Assembly: GCF_023006325.1 (NCBI RefSeq)
Contig: NZ_JAINDF010000005.1
Span: 186,001 to 250,000, forward strand
Length of the DNA: 64,000 nucleotides
Origin: Kordiimonas marina
GTDB lineage: Bacteria > Pseudomonadota > Alphaproteobacteria > Sphingomonadales > Kordiimonadaceae
Reading direction: 5' to 3'
The position numbers and the translations under genes are program-made. Each line of letters begins with the position of its first letter. Position 1 is the first letter of the stretch. This document shows positions 36,081-45,810 of the stretch, in pieces. Below the pieces are notes generated by a model. That model saw nothing but the letters and a program-made list of their open reading frames with translations, was not told the DNA's origin and ran no database searches.

Positions 36081-36623
36081 TTGCCCAAGGCTCTGTTTCT
36101 GGATCGCGACGGCGTCATCAATGTCGAAAAAAGCTATGTACACACCATCGAGGCATTCGAGTTTATCCCGGGCATATTTGACCTCTGCCTTGCTGCGCAG
36201 GATCGCGGCTATCGTATCATTGTCATCACCAATCAGGCCGGCATCGGCCGGGGCTATTATGGCGTCGCGGAGTTCGACAAATTGTCTGCGTGGATGATCG
36301 GGCAGTTCCGCGATCACGGCGTCAGAATCGACCGGATATATCACTGCCCACACCACCCGGAACACGGAGTGGGAGACTATAGAAAGCTTTGTTCTTGGCG
36401 CAAGCCGAGCCCTGGTATGATCGAACAGGCCATAGCGGATTTCGAAATATCGCCCGAACAGTCGCTATTGGTGGGGGACAAGATGTCGGATATCCTAGCG
36501 GGCAAGGCGGCCCAGCTGGGCAAGACAATCCTGTTCACCCGTGACCCGCCGGAGGCAGACATGGAAAAGGCGCAGCCCGATGTGGTCGTGCAGCGCCTTG
36601 ACGATGTTTCACGGCATCTTTAG
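36081..36623 (+). CDS. gmhB: D-glycero-D-manno-heptose 1,7-bisphosphate phosphatase (GmhB-like)
   Basis: About 180 residues of the HAD-IIIA group: nucleophile motif LFLDRDGVIN, VITNQAGIGRGYY, and GDKMSDILAGKAA. GmhB removes the 7-phosphate to give heptose 1-phosphate for HddC. The zinc loop reads CPHHPEHG...LCSWRKPSPGM; the family's last Cys of CxC is Trp here. The start is unclear: only TTG codons (36081, 36042) are in frame. An ATG at 36073 with a good ribosome site (AAGGATG) is out of frame by one base; one more A in the A5 run would join it as MKKLPKALF. Confidence 0.82.
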   Translation: MPKALFLDRDGVINVEKSYVHTIEAFEFIPGIFDLCLAAQDRGYRIIVITNQAGIGRGYYGVAEFDKLSAWMIGQFRDHGVRIDRIYHCPHHPEHGVGDYRKLCSWRKPSPGMIEQAIADFEISPEQSLLVGDKMSDILAGKAAQLGKTILFTRDPPEADMEKAQPDVVVQRLDDVSRHL

Positions 36624-36637
36624 GTCCGGACCGCCGC

Positions 36638-37231
36638 TTAGACGGGTTGTGCGAAGCGGGCTTCTACGATTCCACAGAGCAGGTGCCCGATTGCGATGTG
36701 GAGTTCCTGGATATGGTCGGTGCGGCTTGCCGTTGCCGGAAGCCACAGGTCGCACTTATCGGCAAGCACGCCGCCCTTGACACCTGTCAGTCCGACGGTC
36801 TTGATACCCATCTCGCGCGCCTTGGCGAAGGCTTCGATGACGTTCTTGCTGTTGCCGCTTGTTGACAGGCCGACAAGGACATCACCCTTGGAGCCGATGC
36901 CGGTCAGTTGGCGTGAAAATACATGGTCATAGCCATAGTCGTTGCCGACGGCCGTCAGCACCGAGGTATCGACGGTCAGCGCCAAGCTCGGCAGCGGTTT
37001 GCGGTCGATTAGGAACCGGCCCATCAGTTCCGCAGCTAGGTGCTGGGAGTCCGCTGCCGAACCGCCATTGCCGCAGAACATGACCTTGCCGCCGGACCGC
37101 AGTGCGTCGCACAGCATGTCGCCCGCCTCGACAATCAGGTGGCTGTTTGCTTTCATTGCCTGAAAGTTGGCTGCGATGTGATCGAAAGTGCAATCTATAT
37201 AGTCTTGGGATTTTTTCATCAATATGGACAT
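36638..37231 (-). CDS. gmhA: Sedoheptulose 7-phosphate isomerase / phosphoheptose isomerase
   Basis: 197 residues with a SIS domain: MFCGNGGSAADSQHLAAEL near residue 52, LVGLSTSGNSKNVIEAF near 120, and the C-terminal TDHIQELHIAIGHLLC with the zinc/substrate His residues. GmhA converts sedoheptulose 7-phosphate to D-glycero-D-manno-heptose 7-phosphate, the first step of both GDP- and ADP-heptose pathways. It converges on gmhB with a 14-base gap. Start ATG 37231 is used; ATG 37219 is possible. Confidence 0.92.
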   Translation of the reverse strand: MSILMKKSQDYIDCTFDHIAANFQAMKANSHLIVEAGDMLCDALRSGGKVMFCGNGGSAADSQHLAAELMGRFLIDRKPLPSLALTVDTSVLTAVGNDYGYDHVFSRQLTGIGSKGDVLVGLSTSGNSKNVIEAFAKAREMGIKTVGLTGVKGGVLADKCDLWLPATASRTDHIQELHIAIGHLLCGIVEARFAQPV

Positions 37232-37450
37232 ATTACGATATGGTCCTTATATTATTTAGTAAGATAAATAAGAGGATATTCCATAAACCATTGACATCAA
37301 AGTCAAAATGTAGATTTTTAAACAGTAAACATCTATTGTTGTTGGTAAATTCAGCCTTTCGAAATAATATACCCGATACCAGAATGAAAGTGGGATGATT
37401 TATCCTAGCCGCGTTGCTCGCTTGCGGCACTGTGCCGCGCTGGCGGAGGG

Positions 37451-37828
37451 TCAGCCCGGCCACAGGGCCTGGGTTTCGAGGAAATCGATGAACTCGATGC
37501 AGTGGGCGGAAAGCCAGGCTTCGGATGGGCCCTGCCAGCGGTGTTTCTTCCAATCGGCCGCGCCGTTCTTTTTGAAGCTGATGCCTTCGTCCATCAGCCG
37601 CTCGCGCTGACGATCCATGCCGGGGCGCTCGCTGATCTTGCCGGCGCTGTTGATCACCCGCTGCCAGGGGATGCTGTCATCCGGCGTTGCGGCCATGGCG
37701 AAGCCGACGATACGCGCGGTCGCCCCTGGGATCAGGCTCGCGATCATGCCGTAGCTCGCCACCTGTCCTTTCGGGATTTCCTTCACCAACTCGTAAATAT
37801 CCGGGAAGACGGCATAGGTGCGGGTCAT
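37451..37828 (-). CDS. Alkyltransferase-like protein (ATL, MGMT family without the acceptor Cys)
   Basis: 125 residues, a single MGMT DNA-binding domain: YELVKEIPKGQVASYGMIASLI, then IVGFAMAATPDDSIPWQRVINSAGKIS. Where O6-methylguanine methyltransferases have PCHR, this has PWQR, as in Atl1/YbaZ-type proteins. Such proteins bind O6-alkylguanine and pass it to nucleotide excision repair without transferring the alkyl group. The ATG follows the stop of the acyl-CoA synthetase directly (TAG-ATG), so the two are probably co-transcribed. Confidence 0.87.
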   Translation of the reverse strand: MTRTYAVFPDIYELVKEIPKGQVASYGMIASLIPGATARIVGFAMAATPDDSIPWQRVINSAGKISERPGMDRQRERLMDEGISFKKNGAADWKKHRWQGPSEAWLSAHCIEFIDFLETQALWPG

Positions 37829-39511
37829 CTAGGCGGTGTCCTCAATGATGAGGTCGAGCTCGGCAATCATCTGCTCGCGCATGATGAATTTCTGGATCTT
37901 GCCGGTTACCGTCATCGGGAAGTCATCGACGAAGCGCACATAACGCGGCACTTTATAGTGAGCGATCTGGCCTTTGCAGAAGGCTTTGAGCTCCTCCTCC
38001 GTCAGGCTTCCGGCTTCATGCAGGGCAACCCAGGCACAGATTTCCTCGCCATATTTATGGTCGGGCACGCCAAACACCTGCACGTCACGGATGGCGCTGT
38101 GACGGTAGAGGAATTCCTCAATCTCGCGCGGGTAGACATTCTCACCGCCGCGCACCAGCATGTCTTTGAGCCGCCCGGTGATGTTGCAGTAGCCCGCCTC
38201 ATCGATGACACCCAGGTCACCCGTGTGCATCCAGCCCTCCGCGTCGATGGCCTCCGCGGTGCGCTCGGGGTCGTTCCAGTAACCCTGCATCACCAGGTAA
38301 CCACGGGTGCAGATCTCCCCTTGTGTGCCGCGCGGCACGATATTGCCGTCGGTGTCGATCAGCGTCACTTCCACATGTGGCTGCACGCGGCCGACGGTGG
38401 ACACGCGCCGCTCTATCGGGTCGTCCATACTGGTCTGGAAGCTGACCGGGCTTGTCTCGGTCATGCCGTAGGCGATGGTGCAATCTTCCATATGCATGTC
38501 CGAGATTACCTGTTTCATCACCTCGATCGGGCAAGGCGCGCCAGCCATGATGCCGGTCCTCAGGGTGGAAAGGTCGTAGGTACCCCGGTCGGGCACGGCG
38601 AGCTCGGCGATGAACATGGTCGGCACGCCGTGGAGCGCGGTGCAGGCTTCGGCCTGAACTGCTTCAAGGACCGAGACGGGCTCGAAGGCTTCGGCGGGGA
38701 AGATCATGGCGGCGCCGTGGGTCAGGCAGGTCAGCACCGACATCACCATGCCGAAACAGTGGTAGAGCGGCACAGGGATGCACAAGCGGTCGGTGTCGGC
38801 AAAGCCCATGGCGCGGCCCACGAACCAGCCGTTATTGAGGATATTGCGGTGGCTGAGCGTCGCGCCCTTGGGCGCGCCGGTGGTGCCGGAGGTGAACTGG
38901 ATGTTGATCGGGTCGTCTGGGCTTAGACCCACGCCGATTTCTGCCACACGCGCGAGCAGCTCATCGGTCGCCAGCCCGGCGATGTCAGCGAATCGGAGGA
39001 AACCCGCGGGGGCGTCATCTCCCATGGTGATGGCCATCTCAAGCGCAGGCAGCTTTTCAGCCTTCAGCTTGCCGGGGGCGCAGACCTCCAGCTCGGGCGC
39101 CAGCTCCTGCAGCATGGCGATATAGTCGGAGCTTTTGAAGCGCTCGGCGGTGACGATGGCGCGGCATTCAACGAGATTGAGGGCATACTCAAGCTCATGC
39201 AGCCTGTAGGCGGGGTTGATATTGACCTGGATAAGTCCGGCCTTGGCGGTCGCGAACTGGCAGAGGACCCATTCGAGCCGGTTGGGCGCCCACACGCCGA
39301 CGCGGTCACCAGGCGCGAGCCCGAGCGCGAGGAAACCCGCGGCGATACGGTCGGCTTCGGCGTTGAGCTCGGCATAGGTCAGGCGCGCGCCACTTTCACG
39401 GAAAATGACGGCGTCATGGTCCGGGTAGCGGGCCGCCGTTTCCTCCAGCTGCTTGCCGATGGTGATGTTGATGAGCGGCGTGCTCGTATCGCCCTTTACA
39501 TAGCTGTCCAT
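37829..39511 (-). CDS. Acyl-CoA synthetase, AMP-forming (fatty-acid type)
   Basis: 560 residues of the ANL family. It has the P-loop [15 protein letters not shown], the A5 motif [50 protein letters not shown] and the C-terminal lysine in [10 protein letters not shown]. The linker and length match medium- or long-chain fatty acyl-CoA synthetases used for fatty-acid uptake. It activates a carboxylic acid with ATP and CoA in the cytoplasm; chain length is not clear. It is followed directly by the ATL gene. Confidence 0.87.
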   Translation of the reverse strand: MDSYVKGDTSTPLINITIGKQLEETAARYPDHDAVIFRESGARLTYAELNAEADRIAAGFLALGLAPGDRVGVWAPNRLEWVLCQFATAKAGLIQVNINPAYRLHELEYALNLVECRAIVTAERFKSSDYIAMLQELAPELEVCAPGKLKAEKLPALEMAITMGDDAPAGFLRFADIAGLATDELLARVAEIGVGLSPDDPINIQFTSGTTGAPKGATLSHRNILNNGWFVGRAMGFADTDRLCIPVPLYHCFGMVMSVLTCLTHGAAMIFPAEAFEPVSVLEAVQAEACTALHGVPTMFIAELAVPDRGTYDLSTLRTGIMAGAPCPIEVMKQVISDMHMEDCTIAYGMTETSPVSFQTSMDDPIERRVSTVGRVQPHVEVTLIDTDGNIVPRGTQGEICTRGYLVMQGYWNDPERTAEAIDAEGWMHTGDLGVIDEAGYCNITGRLKDMLVRGGENVYPREIEEFLYRHSAIRDVQVFGVPDHKYGEEICAWVALHEAGSLTEEELKAFCKGQIAHYKVPRYVRFVDDFPMTVTGKIQKFIMREQMIAELDLIIEDTA

Positions 39512-39541
39512 ATACCCTCCCGCATCGTGCAGGAGGCGAGC

Positions 39542-40936
39542 TTAGCAATCGACAACGGTGGCGGCAATCGGCACGGTGACGGCGAGGCCACCGCGCGCGG
39601 TTTCCTTATATTTGGACTGCATGTCGCGCCCGGTGATGCGCATGGTGCGGATTACTTTGTCGAGGCTGACGAAATGGGTGCCGTCCCCCCGGAGCGCCAG
39701 CCGCGCGGCGTTGATCGCCTTCACCGACGCCATGGCGTTCCGTTCGATGCAGGGTACCTGCACCAGCCCGCCGATGGGGTCGCAGGTGAGGCCGAGGTTA
39801 TGCTCCATGCCGATCTCGGCGGCGTTTTCCACCTGTTCGGGCGTGCCGCCCAACACTTCGGTAAGGCCCGCCGCGGCCATCGAGCAGGCCGAGCCGACTT
39901 CACCCTGGCAGCCGACCTCAGCGCCGGAGATGGAAGCGTTCAGTTTGAAGAGAAGACCTACGGCACCTGCGGTCAACAGGAAGCGGATGACACCCTCGTC
40001 GTTCGCGCCGGGCACGAAGCGGGTGTAATAATGCAGCACCGCGGGCACAATCCCAGCGGCGCCGTTTGTGGGCGCGGTGACAACCCGGCCGCCGACGGCA
40101 TTCTCTTCATTGACCGCCAGCGCATAGAGGTTGACCCAGTCCATGATGGTGAGGGGATCGGTGAGCGCGCGTTCGGGGCGGGCGGAAAGCTGTTCGTAAA
40201 GCGCGGCGGCGCGGCGTTTGACCTTCAGCCCCGGCATTTCGCCCCGGCAGTGGCAACCGCGATGCACGCATTCCTGCATGACGGACCAGATTTCCAACAG
40301 CTCAGCGCGCACCTGGTCGGCGCTTCGGAACACGCGCTCGTTCGCCAGCATGATATCGCTGATGCGCTTGCCTGTTTTCTCGCAGTGCGCCAGAAGTTCC
40401 GCGCCGGTGGTGAAGGGGTAGGGCTGCTTGACCTTTTCCTCGATGAACTGGTCTTTCTTGGCTTCAAGCTCGCTCACGATGAAGCCGCCGCCGATCGAAT
40501 AATAAATCGACTTCACAAGTTCGGCCCCGTCCGCGTCATAAAGGGTGAACTGCATCCCGTTCGGATGGAAGGGCAGGCGCTCACGCGGCAAGAGCAGCAG
40601 GTCTTCATCTTCATTGAAGGCAACCGGGTGGCTCCCCAGAAGCTGCAGGGATTTTGCGGTGCGTACGGCCGTGATCATGCCGTCGATGGCATCGACATCG
40701 ATCCCGCGCGGGCATTCACCCATCAGCCCCAGGATAATCGCCTTGTCGGACCCGTGACCGCGCCCGGTGGCGCCCAGCGACCCGAAAAGCCGGGTTTCCA
40801 CCCGCGCGACCCTGTCCATCAGCCCATCTTCGGCGGCCGTTTCCAGAAATTCGCGCGCGGCTTTCATCGGTCCGACGGTGTGGGAACTCGACGGCCCGAT
40901 GCCGATATTGAAAAGGTCGAGAACGCTGGTGCTCAT
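39542..40936 (-). CDS. sdaA: L-serine ammonia-lyase, iron-sulfur type
   Basis: 464 residues, the single-chain form. It has [24 protein letters not shown] at the start, [15 protein letters not shown], the C-terminal catalytic domain with [33 protein letters not shown] and [20 protein letters not shown]. The conserved Cys residues bind a 4Fe-4S cluster. It converts L-serine to pyruvate and ammonia. It is monocistronic; the palindrome at 41053-41107 lies upstream. Confidence 0.94.
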   Translation of the reverse strand: MSTSVLDLFNIGIGPSSSHTVGPMKAAREFLETAAEDGLMDRVARVETRLFGSLGATGRGHGSDKAIILGLMGECPRGIDVDAIDGMITAVRTAKSLQLLGSHPVAFNEDEDLLLLPRERLPFHPNGMQFTLYDADGAELVKSIYYSIGGGFIVSELEAKKDQFIEEKVKQPYPFTTGAELLAHCEKTGKRISDIMLANERVFRSADQVRAELLEIWSVMQECVHRGCHCRGEMPGLKVKRRAAALYEQLSARPERALTDPLTIMDWVNLYALAVNEENAVGGRVVTAPTNGAAGIVPAVLHYYTRFVPGANDEGVIRFLLTAGAVGLLFKLNASISGAEVGCQGEVGSACSMAAAGLTEVLGGTPEQVENAAEIGMEHNLGLTCDPIGGLVQVPCIERNAMASVKAINAARLALRGDGTHFVSLDKVIRTMRITGRDMQSKYKETARGGLAVTVPIAATVVDC

Positions 40937-41052
40937 GGTGGTTTGGGGTCCCGTTTTATCATGTCTATTTTTGCCGCCACCCTACGCGGGCGCATGGGGC
41001 TTGGCAACGGCAATCATGCGGGAAATATTGCGCAATTATATTACGCCTGGTC

Positions 41053-41107
41053 AAAAACGTCAGGATTGCTGCCGAATATATCAGCAACAATATTACGTGA
41101 CGTTTTT
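41053..41107 (-). terminator. Nested inverted repeat, likely terminator of the scfR-like gene
   Basis: Outer arms AAAAACGTCA (41053-41062) and TGACGTTTTT (41098-41107) are perfect 10-base complements; inside them TTGCTG (41066-41071) and CAGCAA (41082-41087) pair as well. It lies just past the stop of the regulator gene at 41127 on the minus strand, and the downstream arm ends in T5, which fits a Rho-independent terminator. It could also be a protein-binding site before sdaA, whose start lies 117 bases further on. Confidence 0.5.
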
Positions 41108-41126
41108 ACGTGTCGGAAAAGCGTGA

Positions 41127-42563
41127 TTATTCCGAGCTAAAACGGTAGGCGGAAACCCCGCGGGAGCGTTCGTCGAGCACCATGTTTTTCGTCAGCGGCG
41201 GGTGGGCGCGCTGGGCGCAGTTGGGGCGCTCGCACAGGCGGCAGTTGGGGCCGATCGGCGTGGCGTCCGGCGCTTCCAGGTTATGGCTTTTGGCGTAAAC
41301 AAGCTCCCGCGCGTGGGCGATGTCACAGCCGAGGCCGATGGCAAGCTGTTGTTCGGGCTGGCCATAAAGCACGCTCACGCGCTTGACCGTGCGCGCGACC
41401 GAGAAATAGGTGGTTTCATCCGGCATCTGGATGGCCTGGGTGACGATCCGCCCCGGGGTCGCGAATGTGTCATGCACGGACCATAAGGGGCAGGTGCCGC
41501 CGAAGCGGGAAAAGTGGAAGCGCCCGGCCGAATAGCGCTTGGAGACGTTCCCGGCCTTATCGACCCTTATGAAGAAGAAGGGAATGCCGCGCTCACCCGG
41601 CCGCTGCAGGGTGGTTAGCCGGTGGGCGACCTGTTCGAAGCTGGTGCCGAAGCGCCGCCCAAGCTGCTCCATGTCATATTTGAGCGCCTTGGCTTCCTTG
41701 AGGAAACGGCCATAGGGCATCAGGAGCGCACCGGCGAAATAGTTGGCGAGGCTGATGCGTACCAGGCGCCTTGCTTCTTCGGTCTGGAAGGTATGGCTGT
41801 CGCCGATCCGCTGGATCATCGGCTTCATTTCCAGCATCGCGAGCTGGAAGGCGAGCTGGAACAGCCGTGCGGGCATGTCGATCATCTCGGAGATCAGCAG
41901 CTGGCGACGGTGCAGGTCGAAATGCCTGAGCGTATCGGGCATCACCTCATAGGGCATGATGCGCACGCGAATGCCGTGCTCTTCATCAAGCCGGGCAGAC
42001 AGCAGCATGAAAGCATCCTCGCGGTTCAGGCCGATTTCCTCATGCAGGCTTTCCGCCACCTCATCGAGCTCGGGGAAGTAATTCTTGCGGTCATGGATAA
42101 AGTCCCGCACTTCGTCGACCGGGAAGACGGTGTCGATATCGGTGGCGTCGCGCTCGACAAACTGGCTTGAAAGCTCGGTCGCGCTCTGCCGCGCCTGGCG
42201 GAAGGATTTATAAAGCAGACTGAAGGCGTCCACGGCCTTGGGGGCAGCGTCGGCCATGTCCTGCACCTCGCCGCGGCTAAGACCGAGGCTTTTGAACATG
42301 GGGTCGGCGAGAATTTCACTGAGGTCCGCGAAAGCGCGGGCTTCATCGGTGCCCGCAAAAGCGGTCAGCTCGACATCATACACCTCAGCGAGTCGGAGCA
42401 GAAACTGCGCCGACACCGGGCGCTGGTTGCGTTCCACCAGGTTGAGATAGCTGGTCGAAAAGCCGAGCTCCGACGCCATTTGCGACTGGGAAAGCCCGAG
42501 TTCACGCCTCAGGCGGCGGATACGCGGCCCCGCGAAAATCTTCTTGGTCGCCATTTCGGCCAT
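41127..42563 (-). CDS. XRE-family regulator with ImmA/IrrE-like domain (ScfR/RamB type)
   Basis: 478 residues. An N-terminal XRE helix-turn-helix (IRRLRRELGLSQSQMASELGFSTSYLNLVERNQRPVS) is followed by a DUF955/ImmA-like middle part and a C-terminal DUF2083-type domain with a Cys pair (CRLCERPNCAQR, near residue 441). This layout is that of RamB of Corynebacterium/Mycobacterium and ScfR-like short-chain acyl-CoA regulators. They control acetate and glyoxylate-cycle genes. It is divergent from malate synthase and isocitrate lyase across a 267-base gap, which supports this role. Confidence 0.88.
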   Translation of the reverse strand: MAEMATKKIFAGPRIRRLRRELGLSQSQMASELGFSTSYLNLVERNQRPVSAQFLLRLAEVYDVELTAFAGTDEARAFADLSEILADPMFKSLGLSRGEVQDMADAAPKAVDAFSLLYKSFRQARQSATELSSQFVERDATDIDTVFPVDEVRDFIHDRKNYFPELDEVAESLHEEIGLNREDAFMLLSARLDEEHGIRVRIMPYEVMPDTLRHFDLHRRQLLISEMIDMPARLFQLAFQLAMLEMKPMIQRIGDSHTFQTEEARRLVRISLANYFAGALLMPYGRFLKEAKALKYDMEQLGRRFGTSFEQVAHRLTTLQRPGERGIPFFFIRVDKAGNVSKRYSAGRFHFSRFGGTCPLWSVHDTFATPGRIVTQAIQMPDETTYFSVARTVKRVSVLYGQPEQQLAIGLGCDIAHARELVYAKSHNLEAPDATPIGPNCRLCERPNCAQRAHPPLTKNMVLDERSRGVSAYRFSSE

Positions 42564-42663
42564 GTCTGTCCCTCACTCAAAACCGGGTAACCCCACGCAG
42601 CATTAGCTTTTTTACGCGTTTATGCGCCTGTGGTGGTCCCTATCGGCAGCCTGTGTTGCTTAG

Positions 42664-42704
42664 TTTTACAATTTTTACAAATCAACAATTTTACATTTAC
42701 AAAA
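42664..42704. promoter_or_regulatory. TTTTACAA repeat cluster, likely operator of the ScfR-like regulator
   Basis: The gap between the regulator and aceB holds TTTTACAA at 42664-42671 and 42673-42680, then TTTTACA at 42689-42695 and TTTACAAAA at 42696-42704. Four near-identical units in 41 bases in the middle of the divergent region suggest a binding site for the neighbouring regulator. RamB sites are known to contain short AT-rich TTTGCAAA-like words, which these resemble. Binding is inferred. Confidence 0.45.
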
Positions 42705-42739
42705 TCATACTATGGAACACTTTTTGTATCAATTGTTAT

Positions 42740-42769
42740 TTGAAGCCCGAAAGAATCGTGAAATATAAG
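42740..42769 (+). promoter_or_regulatory. Candidate promoter of aceB-aceA
   Basis: TTGAAG (42740-42745), 18-base spacer, and TATAAG (42764-42769) lie about 60 bases before the malate synthase start and 36 bases after the repeat cluster. The boxes are read by eye. Confidence 0.4.
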
Positions 42770-42830
42770 CTGCATACCGCGCAAGAAAATTGCGGGTGAA
42801 GGTTACCAGTTACCACGGGAAGGTCACACT

Positions 42831-44441
42831 ATGTCAGCCACTGCCGAACGCCAGATCGAGCCGCAAACTCTCGATATTATCGCCGAGATCAAGGACGGGT
42901 ACGACCGTATCCTGACGCCCGAGGCGCTCGCGTTCGTCGCCGAGCTTGAAAGCCTGTTTGGTGCGCGCCGCAGGGAGCTGATCAAGGCCCGCCGCGAGCG
43001 TCAGGTCCGCCTCGACGCTGGTGAGCTGCCGGACTTCCTCGCAGAGACCAAAGACATCCGCGAAGGTGACTGGCAGATCCTCGGCACGCCCGAGGACCTG
43101 AAGGACCGCCGGGTTGAGATCACCGGCCCGGTCGACCGCAAGATGATGATCAACGCTTTCAACTCGGGTGCCAATGTTTTCATGGCCGATTTCGAGGATG
43201 CCTCCGCGCCGACGTGGGACAATATGCTCGAGGGCCAGATCAACCTTTATGATTATGCCCATGGCACGCTCACCTTCACCGATCCGAAAACCGGCAAGGC
43301 CTATGCGCTCGGTGACAAGACGGCCGTCCTGAAGGTTCGCCCGCGCGGGCTCCACATGATCGAGGCGCACGCCGAACTGGACGGCGCGCCCATCTCCGCC
43401 GGTCTGTTCGATTTCGGCCTCTATATCTTCCATAACGCCAAAGCCCTTCTGGGCCGCGGCACAGGTCCCTATTTCTATCTGCCGAAGATGGAAAGCCATA
43501 AGGAAGCCAAGCTGTGGGATGATGTTTTCACCCATACGGAAATGACGCTTGGCCTCAAGCACGGCACCATCAAGGCGACTGTTCTGATTGAAACCCTGCC
43601 CGCGGCGTTCGAGATGGATGAAATCCTGTTCGCGCTCAAGGACCATATCGTCGGCCTCAACTGCGGCCGCTGGGACTATATCTTCAGCTACATCAAGCGG
43701 ATCGGCAAAAACCCTCAGTTTTTGCTGCCGGACCGGTCGCAGGTGGGGATGGGCGAGGCCTTCCTGAAAGCTTACTCGCTTTTGCTCATCAAAACCTGCC
43801 ACCGGCGAGGCGCCCACGCGATGGGTGGCATGGCCGCGCAGATCCCGGTCAAGGGCGATGAGGCCGCCAACGCCGCCGCGTTCGACAAGGTCCGCGCCGA
43901 CAAGGACCGCGAAGCCAGCTTTGGCCATGATGGCACCTGGGTCGCGCACCCCGCGCTTGTGCCGGTCGCCAAGCAAGTGTTCGACGCGCTGATGCCGGGC
44001 CAGAACCAGGTCCACCGCACCCGGGCAGACCTCACCATCAGCCGTGAGGATCTTCTGACCCCGCACAAGGGCACCATCACCGAAGAAGGCGTGCGCGAAA
44101 ATATCCGCGTCGGCATCCAGTATCTGGGTGCCTGGCTCACCGGCCGCGGGGCTGTGCCCCTCTATAACCTGATGGAAGACGCGGCCACGGCCGAGATCAG
44201 CCGCACGCAGCTTTGGCAGCAGCTCAAGCTGGGCGCCACGCTCGATGACGGCCGCCCGGTAACCGAAGCCCTTGTCCGCACGCTTTATGACGACGAGATG
44301 GGCGCGCTCAAGAAATCCTTAGGCCAGGACCTTTTCGAGGACGGCCGGCTGGTGGAAGCCGGTCGGCTGTTCCTCGATCTCGTTTTCGCCGACGAGCTCG
44401 CCGAGTTCCTGACCACACCAGCATATGACCTGATCAAATAA
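42831..44441 (+). CDS. aceB: Malate synthase A
   Basis: 536 residues, the length of malate synthase A rather than G (about 720). The metal and acid motif FMADFEDASAPTW lies near residue 114, PKMESHKEAKLWDDVF near 222, IKATVLIETLPAAFEMDEILF near 245, and RGAHAMGGMAAQIP near 325. It condenses glyoxylate with acetyl-CoA to malate in the glyoxylate cycle. It is followed by isocitrate lyase 39 bases downstream. GGAAGG precedes the ATG. Confidence 0.95.
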   Translation: MSATAERQIEPQTLDIIAEIKDGYDRILTPEALAFVAELESLFGARRRELIKARRERQVRLDAGELPDFLAETKDIREGDWQILGTPEDLKDRRVEITGPVDRKMMINAFNSGANVFMADFEDASAPTWDNMLEGQINLYDYAHGTLTFTDPKTGKAYALGDKTAVLKVRPRGLHMIEAHAELDGAPISAGLFDFGLYIFHNAKALLGRGTGPYFYLPKMESHKEAKLWDDVFTHTEMTLGLKHGTIKATVLIETLPAAFEMDEILFALKDHIVGLNCGRWDYIFSYIKRIGKNPQFLLPDRSQVGMGEAFLKAYSLLLIKTCHRRGAHAMGGMAAQIPVKGDEAANAAAFDKVRADKDREASFGHDGTWVAHPALVPVAKQVFDALMPGQNQVHRTRADLTISREDLLTPHKGTITEEGVRENIRVGIQYLGAWLTGRGAVPLYNLMEDAATAEISRTQLWQQLKLGATLDDGRPVTEALVRTLYDDEMGALKKSLGQDLFEDGRLVEAGRLFLDLVFADELAEFLTTPAYDLIK

Positions 44442-44480
44442 CAACATCCCCCAGGATAGAGAGACTTAAGGAGTGACATC

Positions 44481-45764
44481 ATGAGTAAATCGTTCGAAAC
44501 CCTGATCCCGAACCTGCCCAAGGACCGCTACAAGTATATTGAGCGCAACTATACGGTTGAAGATGTTGAGCGCTTGCGCGGCAGCGTTCAGATCCAGCAC
44601 ACGCTGGCTGACCGTGGTGCCCGCAAGCTGTGGGACCTTCTGAACACGGAAGATTATGTCCATTCGCTCGGTGCCATGACCGGTAACCAGGCCATGCAGA
44701 TGGTCCGCGCCGGCCTGAAGGCGATTTACCTCTCCGGTTGGCAGGTTGCCGCCGACAGTAACACCGCGTCCGCCATGTATCCGGACCAGAGCCTCTATCC
44801 GGCCAACGCCGCGCCTGAGCTCGCCCGCCGTATCAACCGGACCCTCCAGCGTGCCGACCAGATCGAACATGCCGAAGGCGGTGTCCAGCGCGACTGGTTC
44901 GCCCCGATCGTTGCCGACGCCGAAGCCGGTTTCGGCGGCAAGCTGAACTCGTTCGAGATCATGAAAGCCTTCATCGAGGCCGGTGTCGCCGGTGTTCACT
45001 TCGAAGACCAGCTCGCGGCTGAAAAGAAATGCGGCCACCTCGGCGGCAAGGTGCTGATCCCGACCCAGCAGCATGAGCAGAACCTGCAGGCTGCGCGCCT
45101 GGCGGCTGATGTTTGCGGTGTTCCGTCGATCATCATTGCCCGGACGGACGCGGAAAGCGCCAAGCTGATCACCTCCGACATTGATGAGCGCGACCATGCC
45201 TTCATCCTGAAGGACAAGGGCCGCACGCCGGAAGGCTTCTTCCACCTCGATGCCGGTGTTGACCACTGTATCGCCCGCGGCCTGGCCTTCGCCAAGCACG
45301 CTGACCTGCTGTGGTGGGAAACCTCGACCCCGAACCTCGATGACGCCAGGAAATTCGCCGAGGCGATCCAGAAGGAATATCCGGGCAAGATGATGGCCTA
45401 CAACTGCTCGCCGTCCTTCAACTGGGAAGCCAACCTGGACAAAGACACCATCGCCAAATACCAGCGCGAGCTGGGCGCCATGGGCTACAAGTACCAGTTC
45501 GTAACCCTGGCCGGTTTCCACAGCCTTAACCACGGCATGTTCACGCTGGCGAACGGCTACCGCGACCGCGGCATGGCGGCCTACAGCGAGCTGCAGCAGG
45601 CTGAATTCGCGTCCGAGAAAGACGGCTACACCGCGACGCGCCACCAGCGCGAAGTCGGCACCGGCTACTTCGATGCGGTTGCCCAGGCCATCGCGGGCGG
45701 CAACGCTTCGACGACCGCCATGGGTGAATCGACCGAGACCGCCCAGTTCAAGGCTGCCGAGTAA
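44481..45764 (+). CDS. aceA: Isocitrate lyase
   Basis: 427 residues. The catalytic signature [13 protein letters not shown] lies near residue 181, with the active Cys about 183. [16 protein letters not shown]-like and [16 protein letters not shown] metal-binding segments are in front of it, and NCSPSFNW follows. It splits isocitrate into succinate and glyoxylate and forms the glyoxylate bypass with malate synthase. AGGAG lies eight bases before the ATG. A terminator follows at 45811. Confidence 0.96.
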   Translation: MSKSFETLIPNLPKDRYKYIERNYTVEDVERLRGSVQIQHTLADRGARKLWDLLNTEDYVHSLGAMTGNQAMQMVRAGLKAIYLSGWQVAADSNTASAMYPDQSLYPANAAPELARRINRTLQRADQIEHAEGGVQRDWFAPIVADAEAGFGGKLNSFEIMKAFIEAGVAGVHFEDQLAAEKKCGHLGGKVLIPTQQHEQNLQAARLAADVCGVPSIIIARTDAESAKLITSDIDERDHAFILKDKGRTPEGFFHLDAGVDHCIARGLAFAKHADLLWWETSTPNLDDARKFAEAIQKEYPGKMMAYNCSPSFNWEANLDKDTIAKYQRELGAMGYKYQFVTLAGFHSLNHGMFTLANGYRDRGMAAYSELQQAEFASEKDGYTATRHQREVGTGYFDAVAQAIAGGNASTTAMGESTETAQFKAAE

Positions 45765-45810
45765 GCCTTAGAGTTTGTCCCTCACACCTGCCCACCTTGC
45801 AGGTGTCCTT

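Noticed and set aside
39197-41140. A 647-codon open frame on the plus strand opposite the acyl-CoA synthetase and sdaA.
   Set aside because: It is the antisense shadow of two well-identified genes in GC-rich DNA.
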